Assembly: GCA_946122785.1 (NCBI GenBank)
Contig: CAMGYJ010000010.1
Location: 31,785,608 to 31,849,607, forward strand
DNA: 64,000 nucleotides
Origin: Linum tenue
Taxonomy: Eukaryota; Streptophyta; Magnoliopsida; Malpighiales; Linaceae
Reading direction: 5' to 3'
Each line of letters opens with the position of its first letter. Within the stretch, counting starts at the first letter, position 1. The notes below the pieces were generated by a model, which was given only the letters and a program-made list of their open reading frames with translations, made no database searches and was not told where the DNA came from. The translations under genes were made by a program, and so were the position numbers. Shown piece by piece: positions 31,572 to 42,224 of this stretch.

Positions 31572-34500
31572 TATCAAGCAGAGTGCATCAGAGGAAGAAC
31601 ATAGCATTTTGACAGAGCTGCGCTCTGTTGAAGGAAGAAGGTGAAGTACAGAGGTTCGGATCAGAAGACGGATCGAGTTTCCTTTAACCCGGTCCAACCA
31701 AATACGGATCGTAGATAAATAAAGACGATAACGTTTTGGTTCTCTCCAACGTCACTTAGTAGTTGATCCTCATTTAGAAACTTGTCCCTCTGTAATTGGA
31801 TAGTTTAACCTGTTAGTTGCAATTAGCTGTTGTAACAGTAGATTAGGAATCTGTAATTGCCTAACTATGTATATATGCTGCGCAAAATGGAATGAGAAGG
31901 CATTCTGCCAAATTCCTCCAAATCAATCACTTCTATCTGAAATTGCAAACCCTACCAGCTGCTAGATCTACTTTCTTCTCATGGTATCAGAGCCTGGTTA
32001 AGGCTTCTGCATTCCTCTTCTTCCTTCACTGATTTTATCCTTTTACTTTTCTTGTCTTTCATTTCGCCATGGCTGGGATTGAGTCATCGGATTCTGCTGA
32101 GAGGGAGGTTTCACCTCCGCCTCCTCCTCGTTATGAAGATCCTTACTCCAATTCGTTCTACTTTGCTCAAAGGGACAACTCGTTGCTTCCGGTGATCAGA
32201 TTCAAGTTGACAGATGACAACTACCTCCTTTGGAGCGAGTCCATGGAGGTTGCACTGCGCACGAAAAACAAGATGAGTTTCGTTCTGGGCACGATTCAGG
32301 TACCTTCTTTGACAAATCCATCTTATGGAACTTGGGATCGTGTGAATGGTACAGTAGTGTGATGGATTAGAAACTCTGTATCAGAGGACATCGTTTCTAG
32401 TTTTCGCAACATTAGGATTGCTTCAGAAGCTTGGACTTACCTGAAATCCAAGTTTAGCCAAGGTGATATTATAAGAATTGCTAATCTCCAGGAGAAGGTT
32501 GACTTAGCCAAACAAGGGAACCAAACTGTTAGATAGTATTTTACCAATCTAAAGTTAGCCTGGGATGAATTGAAAACCTATAAACCAATTCCTTACTGTG
32601 ATTGTGCTGCTGGTACCTATGCAACTGTCATGAGGTATGAGGAGAGGGGAAGAGTGATTCGTTTTTTGTTGGGTCTGAATGAAAAATACCAGCAGGTGAA
32701 GACTCAAATGCTTATGTTAGACCCACTCTCATATTTGGATAGCATCTATCGCTCTGTTGTGCAGCTTGAAAGACAGATTAATGGTACTACTGCTTATGCT
32801 GGCAAATCTGAGGAAGCCATAGCACTAGCCACTGCACTTGCAGCTTCCTGGTCTCAGTACAATCAGTACAATCAATCAAGGGATAAGAATCAATCTGAGC
32901 ATCAACCAGGAGGCCTCTTTTGCAGATATTGCAAAAAGGACAACCATGTAAAGGAGGACTGCTGGAAACTAAAAAAAAAAGAGTGGCTTACTTGGAAACA
33001 ACCCTGGAAGAGGAAACAACCCAGGAAGAGGGTTTGCTGGTTGTGTTGATGTCAATGCTGCAGAGGGCAATGCTTCAGGAGGAGCTGGTTCCTATTCTCC
33101 TACCAGTCCCATAAGTCAACAGGAACCACATTCCCCAACCTTCTCTGGTTTCACTGTTGATGAACTCACAAGGCTCAAGGCTATATTGCAGCCAGCTTCC
33201 AGTTCACATGGGCCTTCTCAAGCTAATTATGTGGTCTCTAGATCACAACCTATGTCAGGTATTCTATCACTCTCCACTTTAGCACATAATGGCAATCAAT
33301 GTGTGTGGGTTTTGGATACAGGAGCAAGTGATCATATCATTTGTTCTATCACTTTGTTCTTGAGGTGTAAAAGGGTCAATGATGTGTCAGTTATACTTAC
33401 AAATGACCAACAAGCATCTGTTACACATTTAGGTGTTGTTAAGTTGCCTTGTGGGATTTTTCTTACCAATGTGCTTTTGGTACCTTCCTTCTCTTATAAC
33501 CTGATTTCAGTTAGTCAGCTTACCAAAAACAGTCCTGTCTCATTGCTGTTTTAATCCACTTTTTGTCACATCCAGGACCTTATCTCTCGACAGAGGATTG
33601 GTTTAATCCTAGTAAGTAGAGGACTTTACCTTCTTGGAGATTCCAGTGGCCAGGAGAGACTTGCAAACCACAGATTTTTGGAGTGAACACCAATCAAGAG
33701 AGTTTCAGTTTATGGCACAAGAGACTAGGCCATCTTTCTTTAGATAGGTTGAGAAAAATCAAACCAACTTGTACTGAGGTTGAATTACCAGAGGGTTTTG
33801 ATTGTGAGGTTTGTCATTTGTCTAAACAAAAGCGCTTACCATTTCCCAAAAGCACTTCTTGTTCCAAAGCACCTTTTGATTTAATACACTGTGACATTTG
33901 GGGGCCAGTTAATGTTGTTTCTCATGATGGATACCAATATTTCCTTACTGTTGTTGATGATCATAGTCGTTGTACTTGGTTATACTTGATGAGTCACAAG
34001 TATGAAGTCAGGGGTTTACTTCAATCTTTCTTTGCAATGGTTGAGACTCAGTTCAGTAAGAAAGTGAAGGTTGTACGTTCTGATCAAGGGCAGGAATTCA
34101 AGATGTCTTCCTTTTATCAGCAGCAGGGATGTATCCATGAGATGAGTTGTGTGCATACTGCTCAACAAAATGGTAGAGTTGAGAGAAAGCACCAACACAT
34201 TCTCAACGTGGCCAGGGCATTAAAATTTCAGTCAGGACTACCAATTAGCTTATGGAGTCATTTTGTGATGCATGTCTATCTCATTAACAGGACACCTACT
34301 CCTGTTTTGAACAATAAGTCTCCTTTTGAGACTTTATTTGGAATACCACCAGATTATAGCAACCTTAGAGTCTTTGGTTGCCTTGCCTTTGCCACAAATA
34401 CTGAGGATCATAAGCCTAAGTTTGCACCTAGAGCTGTAAAGGAAGTTTTTCTTGGATACAGTTTTGGTATTAAGGGTTTTAAACTCTATGATCTTGCAAG

Positions 34501-36917
34501 TCATTTAGTGTTTACCAGCAGGGATGTAGAATTTAATGAGTCTGAGTTCCCTTTATTAACTTCTCAACCACCGCCCCTACTACTTCTTCCCCTCCAGATC
34601 ATCTTCCTCCCTTTCTCTTCGATGATGATCTTCCTCTTCCTCAGGATCATAACCTCCATGAAACTACTGATCTTGATTACCCACCTACACCACCTCCCTC
34701 ACCTATGTCTTCCTCTCCTCCACCAACTCCTCCAGTTCCCACACCTTCTACTTCTTCTCCACATCTTTCCCTTCCTATTTCCCTTTGCAAGCCTCAAAGA
34801 GTCACCAGACCTCCTAGGCATCTTGACTCCTTTCATACTTCTTTTCTATCTCAGGCTTGTTCCACCTCCTTTGATGACAAGCTTCTGTATCCCCTTTCTC
34901 ACAACCTTTCTTACTCTCACTTATCCCCTTCTCACAAGCACTACACACTTTCCATCTCTATGACTCCAGACTCTCAGACCTATGCCCAAGCAGCTCTACA
35001 TCCCTGCCGGAATCAAGTTATGAAGGAGGAAGTAAATGCCTTAGAGGCTAATGAGACTTGGGACATTTTTGACAGACCACCTAATGTTGTTCCCATAGGC
35101 TGTAAATGGGTTTATAAAACTAAGTTCTTACCTGATGGTGCAATAGAATGTTTTAAGGCAAGAGTAGTTGCCAAAGGTTACACACAGACTTATGGGGTTG
35201 ATTTTGTTGATACATTCTCTCCTGTTGCCAAGATCAACTCTGTTAAACTGCTCTTGGCCATTGCAGCAGCTAAACAGTGGCATCTCCATCAAATGGATGT
35301 GAGTAATGCTTTCTTGAATGGTGACTCAGAGGAGGAGATTTACATGGAACTCCCACCTGGTTTAAGAGAGCTAAGTCACCTTCAAGGAAAGGTCTGCAGA
35401 TTGAAGAAATCCTTTTATGGGCTCAAGCAAGCTAGTCGTCAGTGGTACCTTAAACTCACTGATTTCTTGACTAAGCTTGGCTTTCAGCAATCGTTTGAGG
35501 ACTACTAAGTTTTTAAGACTTCCACAGTGGTGTTGGTCATCTATGTTGATGACATTATTGTGGCAAGACCATATTTGGAGGATATTCAACGTGTTAAGAC
35601 ACAATTGCAGAAAGGTTTCAAGGTTAAGGATCTGGGAAATTTAAATTATTTCCTAGGATTGGAGATTGCTAGAACTCAGGCTGGGATTTTCTTGTGTCAA
35701 CGCAAGTTCTGTCGGGAAATGCTTGAAAATGCAGACTTCTTGGAGTGTAAGCCAGCTAAGACACCAATTAGTATGAAGACTACATTGTCTGCGGAAGATG
35801 GAACCTTGCTTGATGATGGCACAACTTACAGGCACCTTTTTGGGTCAATTGCAGTATTTGACGTCTACCAGGCCTGACATTTGTTTTCCTGTACAGCAAC
35901 TCAGTCAGTTGCAAGAACGCCCAACTACAGTTCACCTTAAAGCCCTGCATAGAATCTTGAGGTACTTAAAGAGTTGCCCAACACAGGGTTTGTGGTTTTC
36001 TTCCTCGTCCAGTTTACAATTTTGTGGGTATTGTGATTCAGATTGGGCAACTTTTCCAGATTCAAGGAAATCGATTACTGGGTATTGTACTTTCCTGGGT
36101 AGTTCACTGATCACTTGGAAAAGCAAGAAGCAGAGTACAATATCACGTTCATCTTCTGAGGAAAAATACAGGGCAATGGCGCAACTTGCCTGTGAGGTGC
36201 AGTGGTTAAAGGCTTTTCTCAATTTCTTCGGAATCTCACATTCAAACCTAGTGAAGGTGTATTGTGATAACCAATCGACCATTCACATTGCGGAAAATCC
36301 CGTTTATCATGAGCTAACGAAGCATATAGAGGTGGATTGCCATGTCGTCAGGGAAAGGTTAAAATCAGGACTTCTCAATTTATTTCATTTGAATACCGAG
36401 AATCAATTAGCCGATTTATTCACTAAGGGGCTGTCTGGTGATCGTTTTAAGTTCTTGCTCTCCAAGCTGGGTGTACATGATATGTACTCGCCAGCTTGAG
36501 GGGGCATATTAAGTAGAGTGCATAAGAGGAAGAACAAAGCATTTTGACAGAGCTGCACTCTGCTGAAGGAAGAAGATGAAGTACAAAGGTTCGGGTCAGA
36601 AGACGGATCAGGCTTCCTTTAATCCGGTCCAACCAAATCCGGATCGTAGACAAATAAAGACGACAGTGTTTTGGTTCTCTCCAACATCACTTAGTAGCTG
36701 ATCCTCGTTTAGACACTTGTCCCTCTGTAATTGGATAGTTTAACCTATTAGTTGCAATTAGCCGTTTGTAACAGTAGATTAGGAATATGTAATTACCTAA
36801 CTATGTATATATGCTGCGCAAAATGGAATGAGAAGGCATTCTGCCAAATTCCTCCAAATCAATCACTTCTCTCTGAAATTGCAAACCCTAGCAGCTGCTA
36901 GATCTACTTTCTTCTCA
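31572..36917 (+). mobile_element. Copia element B, complete but defective, nested in copia A
   Basis: About 5.35 kb with LTRs of about 410 bp (31572-31981, 36507-36917) flanked by the 5-bp duplication TAGAG (31567-31571, 36918-36922). A primer site TGGTATCAGAGCCTGG starts at 31982, and a purine run (TTGAGGGGGCA) precedes the 3' LTR. By eye the LTRs differ at roughly 25-30 positions, so the insertion is much older than the one in LACS7. The LTR starts TAT rather than the canonical TG in both copies. It interrupts the gag of copia A. Confidence 0.93.
32069..36499 (+). pseudogene. Copia B gag-pol polyprotein, interrupted by stops
   Basis: Starts MAGIESSDSAEREVSPPPPP. Domains in order: gag (FKLTDDNYLLWSESMEVAL), CCHC knuckle (CRYCKKDNHVKEDC, about 32918-32959), protease (VLDTGASDHI, about 33310) and gag-pre-integrase (LWHKRLGHLSL, about 33712). 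Then come integrase (HCDIWGPVN, VRSDQGQEF, NGRVERKH), RT (KARVVAKGYTQ, QMDVSNAFLNGD, YVDDIIVA at about 35541) and RNase H (GYCDSDWA to LADLFTKGLSGDRF). In-frame stops include TGA near 32360, TAG near 32535 and TAA near 35506, plus frameshifts around 33050, 33550 and 34560. The order protease-integrase-RT-RNase H defines copia. It cannot express a full polyprotein. Confidence 0.92.
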
Positions 36918-36922
36918 TAGAG

Positions 36923-37319
36923 TTGGAAGTTGTGATTTCCACAACTGGTAATTGTTAGGTTTGAGCTTCACAGATAATTGGGGATTGGTCGGAAGAGACA
37001 GAGTAGGCGCAGAGGTTGAGGAAAGAGAAGCAACAGAGGTAGAAGAAGCTGAAGAAATGGTCGACATTGAACCAGGGGTAGAAAAAAATAAAATAACAGA
37101 GGATTAGAGAGATGACTCGTTAGAGTTTAATTATGCTCTGATACCATGAAAGTGTTTGGAAAATCCTGGTTTATCTTTATTGATGATTATGTATTTATAC
37201 AACAGGAGATACACTTGAGCTTAATCAACTACAAAGAAGGAACGAGAAGAAACAGAAAGGCAGAGTGGAATAACAGGAAAACAGAGTGTAGAGAAGTGAG
37301 TTTCTGTTCTGAAATCTCA
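36923..37319 (-). mobile_element. Copia element A 5' end: LTR, primer site, gag start
   Basis: The LTR occupies about 37147-37319 (minus strand TGAGATTTCAG to ACTTTCA) and contains TTGTATAAATACA, a likely TATA box. GCTCTGATACCA at 37135-37146 is the reverse complement of the tRNA-iMet primer site. Next on the minus strand comes the gag start, ending QLSVKLKPNNYQLWKSQLP at the copia B insertion. This joins the 29047-31571 part across copia B. The LTR lies only about 30 bp beyond the stop codon of the TIR gene. Confidence 0.75.
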
Positions 37320-37348
37320 ATGAGTAGTGCTCCTCTATCAAGGGAGGA

Positions 37349-38395
37349 TTAGCCAATGAGCCAGTTGGAATTCCGGACCTTGCGTCGCACGGTTCTGGCA
37401 ATGCTCTCCACCAACGAAGCTTCCGACCTGCGTGCAAAATCAGTGTCATTCAACTTCCATATTTTGACCATGATCAGCTCGTTCTAGTTTATGGCGGTAT
37501 TTTCTTTTTTTATACGTTGCATGATTTTTTCAAATGCTAATCGACTTTTACATATCAATGTTTAAGAAATCCTATCGTACTGGTCGGTCGAATCGGAAAT
37601 ATCAAATAACGAATCAAATTGATAAGTAGAAATAACAAACTAGTAAACTGCAACTTTAATAAAAAAAAATATTCTATCATTAACTTTTTCGAGTCAAAAA
37701 AGCCTATAGCACGAAAGTAATGACAAGGATTGAAATGAAGAAATTAAAAATCGTGCACGCGCAAGAGTTGACATTACGTACTGGTCACTGGCGACGACCC
37801 AGCCGGACACGCCAACAACCCACGCAAGCGCCTGAAGCCAGCCGTCGACTCTTTCATAAGTATACTTCTTCTTATGCCGGTCAAAATCCTCCTTGTAGCA
37901 CCCGCCCCCGCCGACGGCGGAGACATCCTCCGGGGACACGTGGTAAAACACAGGAAACGCAATCTTGTTATGCTTATTCGAACAATGCATGATCTTCACC
38001 AGCTCGTCCAAGCACCACTTGGACGACGCATAGCTCCGGCTCAGAACGACGACGTAGAACCTCGACTCCTCGATGGCTCGCAGGACGCCTTGCTTCACGT
38101 TCACGCCGCGGCCCGAGTCCACGTCATCCCTGAACGCGCCGACTCTCTCCCGCCGGAGCGCGGCTTGGAGGTGGTCTATGAACGTGTTGCGGACGTCGAG
38201 GCCGCGAAAGTTTATGAACACCTCGCGAGTTGTGGTGGCAGTTTTGAGCGGTAATTGGCGAGGAGGAGGAGGAGGTGGAATATTAACTGAGATGATCGTC
38301 GGTGGGACCGCCGGAAGGTAAATGACGGCGATGAGATGGTGCTCACAGACGTGGTATCCGTTGTGGTAGACTAGGTAAGTCATCGGAGACGCCAT
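37349..38395 (-). CDS. TIR-only (TX-type) immune protein
   Basis: Two exons, 38395-37782 and 37427-37349, joined through a GTACGT donor and a GCACGCAG acceptor, give a protein of about 230 residues. A TIR domain spans about residues 57-200: REVFINFRGLDVRNTF at the start, then SSKWCLDELV with Glu131 at the catalytic position of TIR NADases, FPVFYHVSPEDVS, and YERVDGWLQAL near the end. Exon 2 adds SEASLVESIARTVRRKV, the linker that leads into NB-ARC in full TIR-NBS-LRR receptors. Here it stops after NWLIG, so no NB-ARC or LRR is encoded. The 57-residue N-terminal extension includes a PPPPPP run and is unusual. TIR-only proteins act in plant immune signalling by making NAD-derived signals; that role is inferred from family. 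The frameshifted paralogue lies 11 kb away on the same strand. Confidence 0.85.
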
Positions 38396-38432
38396 TGGGG
38401 ATCGGGTAAAGCTCGTCGTAACGCGATGAGTT

Positions 38433-38440
38433 TATATATA
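38433..38440 (-). promoter_or_regulatory. Candidate TATA box of the intact TIR gene
   Basis: On the minus strand CTTTATATATAAAC lies 38-45 bp upstream of the chosen ATG (38395). If used, the leader would be only about 10-15 bases. A short leader, or an ATG further downstream, is possible. Confidence 0.5.
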
Positions 38441-38812
38441 AAGGAGACTTAGAATATGGAATTAGGGATAACTCCTTTTGGGCGGTTTGATCCATATATA
38501 AAAATAATCAAGCGAATCAAAGAACTTAGTAAAGTATTGGTTTAGTTTATATTTGATATATATGTATAGCAATCAACCGGCCTCCGATTTAGCATATATG
38601 TACTATATACATGGCCGGTACCGGGAAATGTCGATATATATAAGTCGTTGAGCGTTTCTGTTCCCTTACGGAAAGAAATATAAAGCAAAGTCAATTTGGG
38701 GGTGAGGGGAGGGAATTATAAGGTATGGCTGAACGTTGACTAAAAGGGTACAATTTCCTATACACCTTCCCCAATTCAACTAATCACCACCTACTCGATC
38801 GTTAGCTTAGGG

Positions 38813-39802
38813 TAGGGGTGTCAGTCGGCAGGTTTTGGTTTAACCGAAAATCGATTTCTCGGTTATCAGTTAAATCGAGACGTCCCATATACCTGCTGAC
38901 CACCGACCGTGAAGGAAGTCACGGTTAGTCGATCACCGACCGGCCGACTTTCGATTTTGGTTTGGTCATAATCACAATTAACCAAGTTTATTAAAAAAAT
39001 AAAAGAAAGAAAAAGAAAAAACAACACCACAACCCACCCACGTTTTCTTCTCTCCTCTCTTAATCTCTTGTTACCTAGCAATAAAAAATTAAAAAAAAAG
39101 AAAAGAAAGAGAAGAACAAGGCCACACGTTTTCTTCTCTCCTTTCTCTACCTCTGTGAAGGTGGAGCGGCGACGATCAGCTGGAGGAGCAAGGCCAGAGG
39201 CGAGCTGCTTCGGCCGGAGATGGACGAATCGCGGGCGGAGGCGTAGGCGACGATAGTTGTGGCTGGTGGAAGAGCGGATGCAACGAACGCAGAGATGATG
39301 GAAGCCGAGGCGGGACGAGCGCGACGACGAAGCAGGACGAGCAACGGCCGACGATCTGGTCTCGAAAGAGGAGCGTCGTGGGGATATATGAAGAGGAGAG
39401 GCGCGGCGCGGGGAGAATGGCAGGAAAGGTTTTTTATTTATTTTGGGAACTAGGTTTTTCTAGAATCAGATTGGGAGGGGGGAGTCAGAATGGAAGGGTG
39501 AAGACTGAAGGGTTTCTGGGATTTTGGATATAGGCGGCGGAGGTCTAATGTGGTGTGGGAATTAGGATTTTTGGGGGTGTGGCCTAGTTGGTTGTGGGAA
39601 AATTGGGTTTAGGGGGTGGAGGTCGGTGAACTACGGTTATTCGGGTAACCGCCTCCGGTTACTCGGCTAACCGCAGCCAATCGCTCTCTCTCCGAACACC
39701 GACCGTCCTTGTTTTCCGTCAGTTTTCGGTTAGCCGCTAACCGACAGTTTTCGATTAAATCGGTCAGTTAGCCGCTAACTAGAAACCGAACTGCCACTCC
39801 TA
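38813..39802. mobile_element. Non-autonomous hAT element upstream of TIR gene
   Basis: Ends TAGGGGTGTCAGTCGG and CCGAACTGCCACTCCTA are imperfect inverted repeats. They are flanked by 8-bp duplications GCTTAGGG (38805-38812) and GTTTAGGG (39803-39810), one mismatch. Subterminal regions are full of CGGTTA and AACCGA words. The interior, about 39000-39600, is GC-richer and has no recognised ORF. It lies about 0.4 kb upstream of the TIR gene's start. Confidence 0.88.
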
Positions 39803-39810
39803 GTTTAGGG

Positions 39811-40140
39811 CATCTCCAACAACCAAGTATAGTCGTCATAGATGGATAAAATAAGCATCTAACTTATCTTCAGATTACAAACTTTCTATATGGAAAAATA
39901 TTTATGGGAACTCCTACAGTAACTAGATATAATTTCAAGTCAGCTAACTTGTATAGATCTAAACCGTTAAAATAGATCAAATTTATTTTAAACCATTGAT
40001 TAAAGAAACAAAAAATAAAAAAAATAAGTAAAAAATCATTGGCAAGAGAGGGTTGCCGGTCACCACCCCGCGCAAGTTACCTTTCTTTGTTTTTTCTTTC
40101 CTTTTTCACATTATTTGCTTTCCTTATTTTAATTCTTATT
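39811..40140. other. Intergenic; begins with a MITE-like GGGCATCTCCAACA word
   Basis: GGGCATCTCCAACA at about 39808 is a common terminus of plant MITEs, but I did not find its partner end. The rest is AT-rich with no gene. Confidence 0.35.
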
Positions 40141-40144
40141 GAAT

Positions 40145-40795
40145 TAGAAGCGTTACGTAAGCCTTCCGTAATAACTTAGCACTTTACGTAACGTGAGGTT
40201 AATACTCATTACGTAAAGAGACCTTCCATTACGTACAGGTTACGGAACAATAGTTATTTCTTACGTAACAGTGAAATCGGAAGCGTTACGTAAAGCTTCT
40301 ATAATGACTTAGCTCTTTACGTAACACGACATTAATACTCATTACGTAAAGAGACCTTCCATTACGTAAGGCTTGCATAATTACATTTTACAACTGTTAC
40401 ATAAAATACACATTCATTACGTAAATGTTACAAAATGATAGTTATTTCTTACGTAACAGTTAAATCGAAAACGTAACGTAAGGCTTCCGTAATGACTTAA
40501 CACTTTACATAACGCGAGGTTAATACTTATTACGTAAAAAGACCTCCCATTACATAAAGGTTACGTAACGACAATTATTTCTTATTTTACAGTTAAATTA
40601 GTAGCGTTACATAAGGCTTCCGTAATGACTTAACATTTTATGTAACGTGAGCTTAATCCTCATTACGTAAAGACACATTCTATTACGTAAGGCTTCCGTT
40701 ATGATCTTTTACAACTTTTACGTAATATTACCATATGTTACGTAACCATTACGTAATGCCTATTGTATTTTACGTAATGCGACCTGTGAAACTGC
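40145..40795. repeat. 133-bp tandem array rich in TTACGTAA palindromes
   Basis: Four to five units start near 40150, 40283, 40470 and 40603. The period is 133 bp, with one unit expanded to 187. By direct count there are 18 exact copies of the 8-bp palindrome TTACGTAA, plus many one-mismatch forms (TTACATAA, TTACGTAC). Other shared words are GCGTTACGTAAGGCTTCCG, GACTTAGCACTTTACGTAAC and AGTTATTTCTTACGTAACAG. The spacing of the palindromes within a unit is conserved. No ORF crosses the array. TACGTA cores resemble plant bZIP 'A-box' sites, but binding is inference. Confidence 0.9.
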
Positions 40796-40799
40796 TATC

Positions 40800-41990
40800 G
40801 TAGGTAAAAAAAAATCAAGTTGTCTTACTTCAAGTTACTTTAGGAAATCCCAATATTTATATATCGTCTCTCATCAGTGAGATGAAATTGAAGCCTATCA
40901 CCTAGTGAGATTAGTAAAAGGTAAAAAACGTAGGTCCCAATTCACGGGGTCTTAAGTTTTAGTCGTGGTAGTCTTCATGTCAATGTTACTATCCTGGTAC
41001 GTGCTCACCAACAAAGCTTTGGATCCAGGTTTCTTTCTCCTTATCGATCGTTGAGAGTGATTGTGAAGGTTTGATTGCAAATTTGAGAAGAAAAGAGGAA
41101 GATACCAAACGAGGATTATCTGCAGTGACATCTGTTTGAGCCTAGGATTTGTTAGGCGATTTGATGAGGCACGAGCGAGGCGTCTGTTCTTGATTGAGGG
41201 CTTACTCCCGAACTCTGCAAGACAAGGGTCCATGAGCGGTTGCTCAGGACACTCTCCGATGTTTAAGTTAGAGAGAGAAGTAAGAACATGTGTTTGTATT
41301 TAATGAGAGAGGAAGTAGTTGAGCTACCACCAATGCTGGTGTGGGGGTATTTATACTCAGTTAGGTAGAGCTTAGGACATTAAATGCATTGTTAGGCGTC
41401 CCAGCTATGGGATGCTTTACCTGGGCCGCCTATGGAGGGTAATTAATGTTCAATCCTTCTTGTCTCGAGGTAAGTATCTTTAAGATATCACGTTCCCCTG
41501 TCACAATCATCGTTTTATGTCAGGCGGTCTATACATGTCATGTCACTAGACCAACCGTCTGTTGTGTCCTTTCTTCGGGCGTCTCCCTTTTGGGCTCTCT
41601 ATTGGGCTTGACCTATCTACTCCCATTGGACCTAGAATCCAATACCGCTCAACTATGGGCCCAACAATTGCCCTTTAGTCATGAAAAGCTACGAGTTTTG
41701 ATAGCTATAATCTTCTTATCATTCATGTTGAGCGGTCCGTCCCATATAACCGCTATCCTACATCATGCCCTTGGCCGCACGAGTGACAGAGATTTTCCAC
41801 AGAAAGAGGGCCATACGCTCTTCTACTTTTTCACAGACAGGTGTGATCTTCTAGATCCTCCCCAAAGCGGCTTGCTCCTTGCGGTTCTCCCTACCTTCTG
41901 CATGCTTAGCCACATGGCGGCACTCAAATATCGAGCCCTGACAACGGGCAGCCCATACATCATTTTTCCTGCCCATTATTTTGAATTCGT
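40800..41990. other. Retroelement-derived, LTR-like promoter on minus strand
   Basis: On the minus strand, around 41410-41200, a GAGTATAAATACCCCC TATA-like box is followed by a C/T-rich leader and a short Met-led frame (MDPCLAEFGSKP, ending at 41233). This has the look of an LTR U3-R or a small gene start. The words GCATTTAATG and CTCTACCTAACTGAGT recur at 55345-55372. On the plus strand, 41446-41990 is open, but I recognise no domain. No complete gene is called. Confidence 0.4.
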
Positions 41991-42224
41991 ACACTAGGGT
42001 TTTCTGCCTCAGTCACACAACCGTTGCGTCGTTGCCCCCTTTTTCCCTTTTGGTTTCTTATTTATACCTTCCACTCGTCACTCTGCCAAAATTGCTAGCT
42101 GCTCAGAATTCTCCCTTTCTTCCTATCTGCGAGACATCCCCTCCTTTCTCCAGAGCGAGCAAACTTCTTGGCCAAGCTCAAACGATCCCAGAAACGAAAG
42201 AAGAAAAAATAACGACGACTGAGA

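Noticed and set aside
32069..36499. An active copia polyprotein
   Set aside because: Several in-frame stops and frameshifts occur in gag, before integrase and in RT.
39068..39453. Arg-rich small ORFs inside the hAT element
   Set aside because: Purine-rich composition creates long frames on both strands; no transposase or host domain is visible.
40145..40795. CRISPR-like array
   Set aside because: The repeats are 133 bp, degenerate and contiguous without unique spacers, and this is plant nuclear DNA.
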